Source of the DNA: Spirochaetota bacterium
GTDB taxonomy: Bacteria; Spirochaetota; GWE2-31-10; JAFGQB01
Reading direction: 5' to 3'
Assembly: GCA_016935915.1 (NCBI GenBank)
Contig: JAFGQB010000221.1
Coordinates: 1 to 36,850 of the forward strand
DNA: 36,850 nt
Part shown: piece by piece, positions 1-8,636 of the stretch
Numbering within the stretch: the stretch's first letter is position 1
Layout: every line of letters begins with the position of its first letter
Notes under the pieces: model-generated
The model's input: only the letters and a program-made list of their open reading frames with translations
Databases searched by the model: none
Told to the model about the DNA's origin: nothing
Program-made: the position numbers and the translations under genes

Positions 1-906
1 ACACCTGATTATTTATCAAGGTTGAAAGATAAAAAGAGAGTGTTTTTTTATTATAAATATTTCAATAGATTTAATTTAAAATTCAGAAGCATTAATATAA
101 ATGATTATAATGAATATTACAGCGCTGATTATAATTTTAATGAATCCTTTTTTGAGCTTTTAAAGATTTATTACGGTTTTGATAACATTAATTTTAAAAA
201 AATTGACAGCTATTCAAACCTCATTGATAATATTTTCAGCAAAATAATATTGATTAAATCAAATACAAATTATATAAACAGCAAGGAAAAAATAAACATT
301 AATTTTAAGAGCAGTAAACTTGATGATTTCAGTCATGCATTAAATAAAAATGAAACTGTTTTTAAAAGATATTTATACAGCTCTTCTGAATCGGTTGATA
401 AACACGCAGATATGATTGATTATTCTATAGAAAAAAAGGGTAATTATCCTTTGTTTTATTTATTGAGGACTTATTACAGATCGTCCGATTTATTCGGCAT
501 AAATAAAAACAATAAAAGAAACATTAATACCGAATGGATCGATGAGAACGCAAATATACTTGACAAAAAAAAATTAAGATTATTTAATGGGAAAAAATAC
601 AGGATAAATTGTCATATTAATTTGGATAAAAATGAGAATGAGCTTTTTTTTAAGCCTGTAAATTCCGAATCATTATCTGTTGATTTTAAGAGCTTTATTG
701 TAAGCCGGGGTGATGCAAAACTATTTTTATATGATGAAAATACCTTGATTTTAAAAAAATTAAAAAAAGGTCTTAATACGATTTCATTTGCCGTAAAACC
801 GAATTATACCGGGGAATATGATATTAATGGAGCATATTTATTTGATTTATTTAATATCAGGAAATTAATTAATGAAGATAAAATCAGCATAATGATAGAA
901 GATTAA
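1..906 (+). CDS. Unknown protein, C-terminal part (5' end outside window)
   Basis: The reading frame is open from base 1 to the TAA at 904-906. The first in-frame start-like codon (TTG at 22) has no ribosome binding site, so the gene most likely begins upstream and only about 301 residues are seen. The visible part is rich in Asn, Lys, Tyr and Phe, as expected from the base composition. It has no hydrophobic segment and no motif that I recognise. The last 100 residues alternate short hydrophobic and polar stretches and look like a beta-rich domain; the earlier part looks helical. Function unknown. Sure that it is coding, because of its length, even codon use and lack of a competing frame. Confidence 0.75.
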   Translation, partial: TPDYLSRLKDKKRVFFYYKYFNRFNLKFRSININDYNEYYSADYNFNESFFELLKIYYGFDNINFKKIDSYSNLIDNIFSKIILIKSNTNYINSKEKININFKSSKLDDFSHALNKNETVFKRYLYSSSESVDKHADMIDYSIEKKGNYPLFYLLRTYYRSSDLFGINKNNKRNINTEWIDENANILDKKKLRLFNGKKYRINCHINLDKNENELFFKPVNSESLSVDFKSFIVSRGDAKLFLYDENTLILKKLKKGLNTISFAVKPNYTGEYDINGAYLFDLFNIRKLINEDKISIMIED

Positions 907-981
907 AGGTTGATGATTAAAATAAAAAATTTTTCACTAAAAATGAAATTTTTTATTACTTTTATTATATTATAATTTAGT

Positions 982-1011
982 TTGCAAATAAAATAGAAAT
1001 TATATTATAAT
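982..1011 (+). promoter_or_regulatory. Sigma-70 type promoter of the 1090-2745 gene
   Basis: TTGCAA at 982-987 and TATAAT at 1006-1011 are separated by 18 bases. Transcription would start near 1018, giving a leader of about 72 bases before the ATG at 1090. This also argues against the TTG at 1021 as start codon, since it would lie almost at the mRNA 5' end. AT-rich DNA yields such matches by chance, but the -10 box is perfect and well placed. Confidence 0.5.
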
Positions 1012-1089
1012 AAAAACAAATTGATTTTTTCTAAAGTTAATCATGCACTTATGCATGTATTACAGATAAAAAAGCCTTTGAGGTTGATA

Positions 1090-2745
1090 ATGTCAGATAA
1101 TTCAAATAATGCTACAAATGATATCTTAAATGAAGAAAATGTGGATAATAAGCTGCAGCAGAGCCAGGTACTCAGAGAGGGTAATAATTTTGAAAATGTA
1201 GCTCCAATAACATTATTGGATAAAATAGTTGAGTTTTTTACAGGTTTTTCAAGTGAAGAAAGAATAAAATTAAAGAAATTAAAAGAAATAAATAAACAGG
1301 TCAGGTCGTACAGGAATAAATTCTATAATTATAAGAAAGAACAGATATTACCTCAACTGCCAAGGAAATTTTATGAGCTTTACAGATTAACCCAGCACCT
1401 TAACAGGCATTTTGATATAAATGTTCATAAAAAATCAATCAAGCTGATTTTATTTGATATTTTTTCTGAAAGCAGCCAGAATAATTTAAAAGATGAGCTG
1501 GAATTTGAGCCTATTAAAAGGCTGATAAAAAATACGCCAAATACAAAAGAAGCCATAGAAATAATAAAGAATAAATTAGCCGAATACATAAAATCGTTTT
1601 CCTCCGAGAGCATTAGAAAAATCGATTATGCCTATAACTGTATTGCTGATTTTTCAAATATAACCAATTACGACTGGCTGTTTCTTTTGAAAAAATTTGA
1701 TTCCGAAATCAGTGATTTGAATTTCAGTTATAATCCTGATTTTGAAATTATTGAGGGGAAATATATACTTGAAGATATAATCACTTTAAACGACTATTTG
1801 GTCACAATAGATTTTAATAAGGACTTAAGATATGTATATGATTATTTAAAGTCATCGGCACAGGATGACAATATTGTCAATATAATGAAAAAAGCAATAC
1901 AGATATGCAAGGAGCTTAAAAAAGACGATCATCTCACAAAAATAATCCAGTTGATCTATAAAGATCCGTATTTTACTCCAAAACAGTTTCAGTCCAATGC
2001 TAAAATAGTTCATGATTATATACAAAATTTCCAAAGGGAAGTTAAAAGCGCTGTTGACAGCACTTTAAAGGAAATAAAAAGAGAAAAAATAGAAAGCCTG
2101 CTTTTAAATATTTTCCATAAAACCGTTATTATAAGATTGAAATATTATACCGGCAGGCTGAATGATCTCTTGGTTAAAAAAGGATTGTTCGGCTTTCAAT
2201 ATATTGATCCGATGAATTATCTCAAAGCATTTATTCTTGATTACTGCAAAGGGGAAATAAAGTCAAGGATTGATGCTCTTTTGATACTCGGTACATGGAG
2301 CACAAACACCGCTTCTTCTTCATATTCGCAGCTGCTTGAGCAGTTCAACAGGATATCTGATACGATTTTGGAATTTGACAACAGTTGTTCTGAAGATGAG
2401 AGCTACGGAAGAAGTTTAAAAAAGCTTTCAATGTCCATGAAACATGACAACGTAGCATTAAATACATTGAAAAAAGTAGTCATTAAAATTGATTCTGAAG
2501 CATTGGAGATTTTACTGGACAGCATAAAGGTTTTAAGCCATATGGCAAATAAAATAAAAGAATTGCTTGATGATTATAAGTCAAAAAATCCTAAAATAAT
2601 AATTAACTTCACTAAGATAAAATGGAATTTTCCTGAAGACCCCAGCGAGGCATTCAGTGCACTTTATACCAAAATAGCCAATTTTGTAGCATTGCTGAAA
2701 TATTTTACCAAAACCGTAGAGCCTCCCAAAACCGAAGTCAAATAG
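1090..2745 (+). CDS. Large all-helical cytosolic protein of unknown function (possibly DUF5312-like)
   Basis: A 551-residue protein when started at ATG 1090, which has GAGG at 1080-1083 in front of it. The frame is open further up to TTG 1021, but that codon lacks a ribosome binding site and lies at the predicted transcription start. No signal peptide or membrane segment is seen. After a polar, Asn/Glu-rich N-terminus of about 45 residues the protein is charged and predicted almost wholly helical, with repeated Lys/Glu-Leu-Ile heptad-like stretches. I recall uncharacterised spirochaete proteins of this type (DUF5312); that assignment is tentative. It resembles the protein at 19775-21436 in size and helical character, but I find no convincing alignment between them. 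It has its own promoter and no obvious operon partner. Confidence 0.85.
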   Translation: MSDNSNNATNDILNEENVDNKLQQSQVLREGNNFENVAPITLLDKIVEFFTGFSSEERIKLKKLKEINKQVRSYRNKFYNYKKEQILPQLPRKFYELYRLTQHLNRHFDINVHKKSIKLILFDIFSESSQNNLKDELEFEPIKRLIKNTPNTKEAIEIIKNKLAEYIKSFSSESIRKIDYAYNCIADFSNITNYDWLFLLKKFDSEISDLNFSYNPDFEIIEGKYILEDIITLNDYLVTIDFNKDLRYVYDYLKSSAQDDNIVNIMKKAIQICKELKKDDHLTKIIQLIYKDPYFTPKQFQSNAKIVHDYIQNFQREVKSAVDSTLKEIKREKIESLLLNIFHKTVIIRLKYYTGRLNDLLVKKGLFGFQYIDPMNYLKAFILDYCKGEIKSRIDALLILGTWSTNTASSSYSQLLEQFNRISDTILEFDNSCSEDESYGRSLKKLSMSMKHDNVALNTLKKVVIKIDSEALEILLDSIKVLSHMANKIKELLDDYKSKNPKIIINFTKIKWNFPEDPSEAFSALYTKIANFVALLKYFTKTVEPPKTEVK

Positions 2746-2899
2746 AATGAATGTTTAATGATTAAAAAAGTTAAAAACTAAACACCATTAAAAGAATTTA
2801 TACAGCGTCTTTTTTGCGCTTAAGTCAATCCGGAAAAAACCGATTTCAATCTGTTTATGAAACTTGTTTTTTAAGATTTATAAAACCATGGAGCATTAA

Positions 2900-3871
2900 A
2901 TGATCAAAAAAGTTCTATTTTTAATATTGGTTATGTCCAATTTTATTTTTTTATACGGTTATGAAAATATCAAAGATCTTGGCAATGACATGTTTTTTTA
3001 TATTCCTGAAGAGGATCATATCAAAGATTATTTTAATTTTTACGATTATCTTCTGAGGTGGGATCAGAACAAAATAAGCATTAGTGAAGAAAAGTTATTT
3101 AAATTCTATAAGGAGTTTGTCGGACAAAAAACTTTGCATGGTCTTCTTTTTGAAGCTTTTTTAAGACATACAAGAAATCCCGTGATCAGAAGACAGGTTT
3201 TGTTAATGTTAAAGGGGAACAATATTGACGATGTTTTTTCTAGAATTTTGACAAGGCTCTATAATTCAAGGGTAAAAAAGGTCAAAATGCAAAATATCGA
3301 TCAGCTTCAGTACAGCTTTAAGGATGAATATTTTGATGAGAACATCAATCTTTTTAACCAGAAAGAAATGCTTTTTTTCGACAATGAATTGGGTTTGATG
3401 CTTTTTAATAATCCATGGGTAAAAACAGAATATAAAAGAACAGATGAAAAAGAGATCAATAAGGATGGATTTTATTTAAACTATAGAGGTGAGACTAATT
3501 CATTAGGAATATATTTTTATAAATTTACTGATATTTCATTTGAAGAATTCAATAATAAAGTGATTTACAGTAAATACAGCTTTGAAAGATTTAACTATCA
3601 TGGGAAAGTAAAAGAGTTGGAAAAATCAGGAATCCTGAAAAAATCAAATGCCGATAAAATATTTCTTAACTACGGATTCGGAGTAAATGATTGGCACTCA
3701 GGGGAAAATATACTTTTTACCCTTTTTTTATATAGTGAAAAGCATCAACGGGGTTATTCAGTTTCATATTGTATGAATTTCTTAAAAAATAATAATAATT
3801 ATGAAATGAGGCATAGGATCTGGAATCAGTTAATGATGCAGTTTTTGTTTTGTAACATAAATATCAATTGA
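2900..3871 (+). CDS. Secreted or periplasmic protein of unknown function
   Basis: 323 residues. The N-terminus is a typical signal peptide: MIKK, then a hydrophobic core to about residue 19, with possible cleavage after the Gly of LYG near residue 20. There is no lipobox Cys. GGAG at 2890-2893 precedes ATG 2900 by six bases and fixes the start. The mature part has a helical first half (about residues 30-110) and then mixed polar and aromatic sequence with no catalytic motif that I recognise. The 154 bases upstream of it (2746-2899) hold no gene and no clear terminator. Exported protein of unknown role; the call of export is fairly sure, the function is open. Confidence 0.8.
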   Translation: MIKKVLFLILVMSNFIFLYGYENIKDLGNDMFFYIPEEDHIKDYFNFYDYLLRWDQNKISISEEKLFKFYKEFVGQKTLHGLLFEAFLRHTRNPVIRRQVLLMLKGNNIDDVFSRILTRLYNSRVKKVKMQNIDQLQYSFKDEYFDENINLFNQKEMLFFDNELGLMLFNNPWVKTEYKRTDEKEINKDGFYLNYRGETNSLGIYFYKFTDISFEEFNNKVIYSKYSFERFNYHGKVKELEKSGILKKSNADKIFLNYGFGVNDWHSGENILFTLFLYSEKHQRGYSVSYCMNFLKNNNNYEMRHRIWNQLMMQFLFCNININ

Positions 3872-3882
3872 TCAGTAAATTG

Positions 3883-3896
3883 TATTTTTAAAAATA
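3883..3896. promoter_or_regulatory. 14-bp perfect palindrome, candidate operator of the toxin-antitoxin pair
   Basis: TATTTTTAAAAATA is an exact palindrome that ends two bases before the -35 box. A second short palindrome, TATAATTATA at 3922-3931, covers the -10 box. Ribbon-helix-helix antitoxins commonly repress their own promoter by binding such sites. Pure A/T palindromes arise easily in this genome, so the role is inference. Confidence 0.3.
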
Positions 3897-3898
3897 TA

Positions 3899-3927
3899 TT
3901 GTAATTGGAATATAAAAGTAGTATAAT
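3899..3927 (+). promoter_or_regulatory. Promoter of the MazE/MazF-like pair
   Basis: TTGTAA at 3899-3904 and a perfect TATAAT at 3922-3927 are 17 bases apart. The antitoxin ATG begins six bases after the -10 box, where transcription itself should start, so the mRNA would be leaderless. No purine-rich ribosome binding site stands before this ATG, which agrees. Confidence 0.65.
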
Positions 3928-3933
3928 TATAGT

Positions 3934-4161
3934 ATGAAAATTAAAACTTCAATAACTATAAATGAAAAAATTCTTAAAATGGTAGATAAAAATGTGGATG
4001 ATTCACAGAACAGATCTGAATTTATTGAAAATGCTATAATTTATTATTTAAAAAATTATCAAAGGACAATCAGAGATGAAAAAGATGCCGATATTTTAAA
4101 TAAAAATTATGAGAAACTGAATAAAGAAGCTGAAGATATTTTATCATTTCAGGATTGGTAG
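3934..4161 (+). CDS. Ribbon-helix-helix antitoxin (MazE/PemI-like)
   Basis: 75 residues. The N-terminus has the ribbon-helix-helix pattern: a short basic strand ([17 protein letters not shown]), then a helix and the SRSEFI-like motif seen here as [14 protein letters not shown]. This fold binds DNA as a dimer. The C-terminal tail is charged (Lys/Glu/Asp, ending in FQDW) and is the part that usually wraps around and blocks the toxin. The gene overlaps the next one by seven bases, so translation is coupled. The start lacks a ribosome binding site but sits at the expected transcription start. The pair is most likely autoregulated. Confidence 0.85.
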   Translation: MKIKTSITINEKILKMVDKNVDDSQNRSEFIENAIIYYLKNYQRTIRDEKDADILNKNYEKLNKEAEDILSFQDW

Positions 4162-4496
4162 AAAAATTGAAAAGAGGGAATTTATACAGGGTTTATAAAG
4201 GGTCAAAAAATGATCCGAAAAACTTTAGAGTTTTTGTTACAGTAAGCAGACAGGTTTTAATTGATTCTAAATTTTTTACTGTTATCTGTGCTCCGATTTA
4301 TAGCAAGTATGACGGATTATCAACACAGATAAAAGTAGGAATTGAAGATGGATTAAAACATGAAAGTTCAATTTACTGTGATGAATTAATTAGTATAAAA
4401 AAAGAGTTATTAACCGATTATATAGGGACGTTGTCGGATAAAAAAATTTTAGAATTGAATAGATGTTTAAAAATTGCTTTAGAAATTGAAGAATAA
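4155..4496 (+). CDS. MazF/PemK-type toxin, mRNA endoribonuclease
   Basis: 113 residues from TTG 4155; a second TTG at 4167 is an alternative that would remove four residues. The sequence fits the MazF/PemK fold: KRGNLYRV at the N-terminus (family RGDIYLV), a central strand with [14 protein letters not shown] (family TVIVAPITS), [13 protein letters not shown] (family GLKKDSVVLLEQI), and a C-terminal helix after IGTLSDKKI (family IGSLSDEE). These enzymes cut mRNA at short sequences and halt growth when the labile antitoxin is lost. The usual RPVLV segment reads FRVFVTV, so the conserved Pro is missing. The acyl-CoA synthetase follows after 19 bases, so it may be co-transcribed. Confidence 0.88.
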   Translation: MVEKLKRGNLYRVYKGSKNDPKNFRVFVTVSRQVLIDSKFFTVICAPIYSKYDGLSTQIKVGIEDGLKHESSIYCDELISIKKELLTDYIGTLSDKKILELNRCLKIALEIEE

Positions 4497-4515
4497 AGTT
4501 TAAAAGGAACTTCCC

Positions 4516-6348
4516 ATGAAGATAAATAGTTATACAAAAATGGATAAAACTCTTGTACAGCTTTTTTATGAAGCAGTGAATAAGTATCCTGATCATGTGA
4601 TCTATAAATACAAGGATAAAAAATCCATTTTTCACTCAATTACTTACAGAGATTTTTTTGATAAAATTGAAAGGTTTGCCGCAGGTTTAATTGAGTTAAA
4701 GCTCAACGGCAAGAAAATGGCAGTGATATCCGACAACTGTATTGAGTGGATGATGGCTGTAATTGCGAACATGAGCTTGGGCGGCATAGACGTCCCCCGC
4801 GGCATAAATACATCTGAAAAAGAGCTCAAATATATACTTGAGCATGCTGATGTTGATTTCATCTGCATTCAGAACCTTGACGCTTACAACAGACTCGACA
4901 AAGCCGGCTTCAAAAAAAAGACAGTTAGAATTATTTTTGATGAAGACAAGATAAAGCTTAAAAGCAATGATATCACCTTTAATGATGTCTGCATCAAAGG
5001 GGAAAAATTTTTAAAAAAAGATAAAAATGTTTTTATAGATTGTTTAAATAAAGTCAAGATTGATGATCCTGCAACTATCATTTATACTTCGGGCACAACA
5101 GGCGAACCCAAGGGGGTTGTGCTGTCCAATAAAAATCTTACATATTCTCCAACCATTGTTCCAAGTCTTGTAACAGGCAATGATGATGAAGTTTGGATGA
5201 GCATTCTACCCGTCTGGCATGTCGGAGAGAGGTTTTATGAGTTTATGGCTATAATACACGGCATTACTCTGGTTTTATCATCGATGTTTGCTTTGAAGGA
5301 TGATATGGTCAGGGAAAAGCCCCATGTGATTGCCGGAGTTCCATTGGTCTGGAAAAAGGTAATGGATGCCATAATTAAAGGCATAGAAGAGAGCGGCAAG
5401 GGCAGAGTCTTTCATTTTTTTTATAATAAAAGCTTAAAATATAAAAAAGCTCTTTGCATTTTGAATAATCTAAATCTAAGATATAAAAAAAACGGTATAT
5501 TAAAAAAAGGTAAAGCATTTTTTAGTTTACTGTTCAATTTACCTTTTCATTTATTTGCACAAAATGTCATATATAAAAAGATAATTGCAAAGACAGGCGG
5601 AAATATAAGAATGGTAACTTCTGGAGGAGGCAAGCTTCAGGATGAAGTTGATGATTTTTTTGATATTATCGGCATCAATCTCATAGATGGTTATGGTTCA
5701 ACTGAAACAGCAGTTATAGTGACAATAAGGGGAGACAGGCATATAAAATACACAATTGGTAAAATTACACCCAATACTCAATATAAAATTATTAATCAGG
5801 AAACAGGCAGGCAGTGCAGAATCGGCGAAACAGGGACTTTGTTCGTAAAAGGGGATCAGGTTTTTAAAAATTACTATAATAATGAAAAAGCGACAAAGGA
5901 AGTTTTTGATATTGAGGGCTTTTATAATACTGGTGATCTTGTAAATGAAACTTTAACCGGTGACCTGGTATTTATCGGCAGGCAAAAGGATACCATTGTT
6001 TTATTGAACGGTGAAAATGTTGAACCTGAACCTATTGAATTAGCGATTGAAAACAATAAATTTATAAAGCATGCGATTGTTATAGGTCAGGATAAGGAAG
6101 AGCTTTCAGCATTAATTGTTCCTGATTATGAATTATTAGGGGACAAAGCTATAGATGATAATGCAAAATTTTTAAAAAATGAAATAAAAAAGATAATAAA
6201 CACTAAAAACGGTTTTAGAATCCACGAGTTAATCAAAAATGTTATAGTATTAAAAGATGATTTTGAACAGGGTAGGGAACTTACCAATACAATGAAGAAA
6301 AAGAGAAATTATATATTGGGAAAATATAAGGAGTTGATCACCGGATAG
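4516..6348 (+). CDS. Long-chain fatty acid-CoA ligase (AMP-forming)
   Basis: 610 residues, normal for the FAA/FadD type of AMP-binding enzymes. It activates fatty acids with ATP through an acyl-adenylate and passes them to CoA at the membrane. Seen motifs: the P-loop YTSGTTGEPKG at about residues 190-200, the GYGSTE adenine-binding motif at about 392, YNTGDL at about 471, and the C-terminal domain with GRQKDTIVLLNGENVEP. AGGA at 4504-4507 supports ATG 4516. Its last 11 bases overlap the 3' end of the convergent DUF445 gene, and a small hairpin (AGGCA/TGCCT) lies in this overlap without a T-tract, so the two transcripts probably run into each other. Substrate chain length cannot be read from the sequence. 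Confidence 0.93.
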   Translation: MKINSYTKMDKTLVQLFYEAVNKYPDHVIYKYKDKKSIFHSITYRDFFDKIERFAAGLIELKLNGKKMAVISDNCIEWMMAVIANMSLGGIDVPRGINTSEKELKYILEHADVDFICIQNLDAYNRLDKAGFKKKTVRIIFDEDKIKLKSNDITFNDVCIKGEKFLKKDKNVFIDCLNKVKIDDPATIIYTSGTTGEPKGVVLSNKNLTYSPTIVPSLVTGNDDEVWMSILPVWHVGERFYEFMAIIHGITLVLSSMFALKDDMVREKPHVIAGVPLVWKKVMDAIIKGIEESGKGRVFHFFYNKSLKYKKALCILNNLNLRYKKNGILKKGKAFFSLLFNLPFHLFAQNVIYKKIIAKTGGNIRMVTSGGGKLQDEVDDFFDIIGINLIDGYGSTETAVIVTIRGDRHIKYTIGKITPNTQYKIINQETGRQCRIGETGTLFVKGDQVFKNYYNNEKATKEVFDIEGFYNTGDLVNETLTGDLVFIGRQKDTIVLLNGENVEPEPIELAIENNKFIKHAIVIGQDKEELSALIVPDYELLGDKAIDDNAKFLKNEIKKIINTKNGFRIHELIKNVIVLKDDFEQGRELTNTMKKKRNYILGKYKELITG

Positions 6349-6904
6349 GCAGAAGTGCCTGTATAATGCCGATTATGACTCCAAGAACAGCTCCCGACCA
6401 TAAAATGAAACTGATCTCAGTGCTTGATGCTTTTTTTACAATCCTTTCGATTTCAGAGATGTCATAATCCATTATTTTATCTATTACTATTTTTTCAAGA
6501 TCAGAGTCGCTTAATGCAAGTTCGATTATTTCGTCCTTCATATAACCGTCTTTATCAAAAAAGTAGAAATATGTAAGTTCTCTTAAAACTTTTGAGATCA
6601 TTTTTTTTAAGGTTTTAGGCAGAAGCATTATTGTTTTATCAACCAATTTGAATATACTTTCCTTGACTTTTTCCTTATCCACTACTTTTTTAAGTTCAGC
6701 GGTATTTAAAAGATATTGTCGTATTACTTCTGCTGCTGTTTCTGCTATTATTTTTTTTCTTTTCTGCAATAACCCTTGAATACCAAGTATTTTATTTTTC
6801 GGCTTGAATAAAAGAGTGATTGCTATCCAGTTAGTTAAATAACCGATAACTCCGCCGAGTAAAGGGTAAAAAATAAATTTTGTCCATGATGGTAATATTA
6901 TCAT
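6338..6904 (-). CDS. DUF445 family membrane protein
   Basis: 188 residues. DUF445 proteins have hydrophobic ends and a soluble helical middle; their function is unknown. The N-terminal membrane segment carries the family hallmark GYLTNWIAI followed by LLFKP, and the C-terminus has the matching SFILWSGAVLGVIIGIIQ segment. This is a short member of the family. It is the last gene of a tight operon: proB ends only six bases upstream of its ATG. It has no good ribosome binding site, so translation probably depends on coupling to proB. Family assignment is firm, role unknown. Confidence 0.9.
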   Translation of the reverse strand: MIILPSWTKFIFYPLLGGVIGYLTNWIAITLLFKPKNKILGIQGLLQKRKKIIAETAAEVIRQYLLNTAELKKVVDKEKVKESIFKLVDKTIMLLPKTLKKMISKVLRELTYFYFFDKDGYMKDEIIELALSDSDLEKIVIDKIMDYDISEIERIVKKASSTEISFILWSGAVLGVIIGIIQALLPIR

Positions 6905-6910
6905 AGTCTT

Positions 6911-7990
6911 TTAATTAATTAATAATAAATTGTTTTTATGGATCACTTCTTTATATCCGAAGTTTTCAATTATTTTATGGAATTCACCGGATTTCTTTCC
7001 TTTTATCAAGTCAATTTCTTTTGACGAATAATTTGTCAGTCCTTGAGCAATTTTTTTATTATCTGTAATTATGTTTATCAGACTTCCTTTTGAAAAATTG
7101 CCTTCTACGGCAGTTATGCCGCTTGCCAGAAGTGAAGAGTTTTTTAAAAGCGCTTCACTTGCACCTTTATCAATGTAAATACTCCCTGATGCTGTTGGGG
7201 AGAGACCAAGCCATTTTTTTCTGGCATTTATTTTATTTGATTTACTCTTTATATAAGTTCCGTACTCTTGATTATTTACTATTTTTAAAAGAGAGGTTTT
7301 ATTGCCGTTTCCGATAAAAATATCGACTCCTGCATTAACAGCTTTTAATGATGCTTCAATTTTACTTTTCATTCCTCCTGTTGAAAATTTAGAAACCGTA
7401 CCGCCTGTCATTTTAAAGTAACCGGAATTTAAATCATCAATCTGTTTAATTAATTCGGCGTCTTTAAAAAGTTTTGGATCTTTGTCGTAAAGACCGTCGA
7501 CATCCGTTAATAAAATGAGCATTTTAAAATTCATCATGATCGTGATCAGCGATGAGAGATTATCGTTATCTCCGAGTTTTAATTCTTCGATATTAATGGA
7601 GTCATTCTCATTGAATATAGGTATGGCATTTATATCAAGTAGAGATTCGACTGTATTTCTTAAATTTAGGTATCTGCTGCGTATTCTGAAATCATCACTT
7701 GATACAAGTATCTGTGCGGTTATCAGATCATATTTACCGAAAAGGTTTTGATACATTGTCATTAATTTTATCTGACCGATTGCTGCGCAGGATTGGAGCA
7801 TAGGCATGTTAGTCGGTTTTTTGTCGAATTTTAATGATTTAACTCCGTACATAACAGCACCTGATGTTACAATAATGATCTTATAACCTTTATTGTTCAA
7901 AATCGATACTTCATTGCAGAGTTTTTCTATGAAATCTTTATTGTCGGGATTCAATAGATTTGAACTTATTTTAACAACTATTTTTTTCAT
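6911..7990 (-). CDS. proB: Glutamate 5-kinase
   Basis: 359 residues. It phosphorylates glutamate to glutamyl 5-phosphate, the first step of proline synthesis. The amino acid kinase domain (about residues 1-255) shows VKISSNLL at the start, IIVTSGAVMYG, NENDSINIEELKLGDNDNLSSL, LLTDVDGLYDKDP and FSTGGMKSKIEA. A C-terminal PUA domain follows (about 270-359), as in the full-length enzyme, where it influences proline feedback. Gene proA, the usual partner, is not next to it; instead it sits nine bases behind the DUF212 gene and six bases before the DUF445 gene. The start is ATG with a weak GAAGAAA upstream. Identification is firm. Confidence 0.95.
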   Translation of the reverse strand: MKKIVVKISSNLLNPDNKDFIEKLCNEVSILNNKGYKIIIVTSGAVMYGVKSLKFDKKPTNMPMLQSCAAIGQIKLMTMYQNLFGKYDLITAQILVSSDDFRIRSRYLNLRNTVESLLDINAIPIFNENDSINIEELKLGDNDNLSSLITIMMNFKMLILLTDVDGLYDKDPKLFKDAELIKQIDDLNSGYFKMTGGTVSKFSTGGMKSKIEASLKAVNAGVDIFIGNGNKTSLLKIVNNQEYGTYIKSKSNKINARKKWLGLSPTASGSIYIDKGASEALLKNSSLLASGITAVEGNFSKGSLINIITDNKKIAQGLTNYSSKEIDLIKGKKSGEFHKIIENFGYKEVIHKNNLLLIN

Positions 7991-7999
7991 TTTTCTTCA

Positions 8000-8473
8000 T
8001 CACTTATTTAATAAATTTATTCCCAAAGAAACAAGTATTCCGACCAGAACTCCGACAAATGTTTCCAGAGGAGTATGTCCTCTTATTTCTTTCATTTTTT
8101 CATATTTAATGCCGTGGAATTTATACTGATCTTCCAAAAGTCTGTTGATTATTTCTGCCTGTTTTCCTGCTGAAAATCTTACGCCTGTTGCATCTCTTAA
8201 GATAATGATCACAAGCACTATTGCCAGAGCGAATATCGAAGAATCCAGTCTTTCTCTTATTCCTATGGATATGGCAACTGCCGCAATAGTTGCTGAATGA
8301 CTGGAAGGCATGCCTCCTGTTCCAAAAAGCGCTCTTAAAAAGAAATCTTCTTTGGTTTTAAAATTTTTTTTAGCAGTTACTTCAATCAGTACCTTTAGAA
8401 ATTGTGCGATGAACCAGCTGAATAATGCGCTTTTTAATACTGTATTATCTAAAATGTTCTGAAATATATCCAA
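8000..8473 (-). CDS. DUF212 / divergent PAP2 family membrane protein (YuiD-like)
   Basis: 157 residues, the usual length. The family is related to acid phosphatase/vanadium haloperoxidase-like PAP2 enzymes and may act on lipid phosphates, but no substrate is established as far as I know. Clear motifs: GTGGMPSSHSA near residue 52-62, RDATGVRFSAGKQA near 93-106, and GHTPLE near 131-136, the last two corresponding to the phosphatase motifs. Three to four hydrophobic segments are visible. The start is TTG at 8473, supported by GGGAG seven bases upstream. It is the first gene of the DUF212-proB-DUF445 operon. Confidence 0.9.
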   Translation of the reverse strand: MDIFQNILDNTVLKSALFSWFIAQFLKVLIEVTAKKNFKTKEDFFLRALFGTGGMPSSHSATIAAVAISIGIRERLDSSIFALAIVLVIIILRDATGVRFSAGKQAEIINRLLEDQYKFHGIKYEKMKEIRGHTPLETFVGVLVGILVSLGINLLNK

Positions 8474-8494
8474 TAATTAACTCCCTGATATATT

Positions 8495-8609
8495 TCTCAC
8501 AGAGGCACATAGTCAAAATAGAAATTAATAATTTTACTCTATTTTCTTTTTATTCTATTTTAATAATTAAATTTATTATTCATTAAATTTCTCTTTGTCC
8601 GCTGTGAGA
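8495..8609. repeat. Intergenic inverted repeat, MITE- or REP-like
   Basis: The outer arms are TCTCACAGAGGCACATAG at 8495-8512 and, as reverse complement, TCTCACAGCGGACAAAG at 8593-8609: two mismatches and one bulge over 17 positions. A second, inner pair (AAAATAGAA at 8515-8523 and TTCTATTTT at 8553-8561) is exact, so the whole 115 bases could fold into a long hairpin. It fills the gap between two same-strand genes. The GC-rich arms stand out from the surrounding A/T DNA and resemble CACAGAGG-type repeats that I recall from intergenic regions of many bacteria. Confidence 0.5.
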
Positions 8610-8636
8610 TACTTTAAATCAATTCATAAAACACAC

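Noticed and set aside
919..960. A/T inverted repeat after the first gene as terminator
   Set aside because: The stem consists almost wholly of A and T with bulges; such structures are expected by chance here.
1021..1089. N-terminal extension of the helical protein from TTG 1021
   Set aside because: No ribosome binding site and located at the predicted transcription start; ATG 1090 has GAGG at proper distance.
6344..6358. AGGCA/TGCCT hairpin between the convergent acyl-CoA ligase and DUF445 genes as a bidirectional terminator
   Set aside because: Stem of only five pairs and no T-tract on either side.
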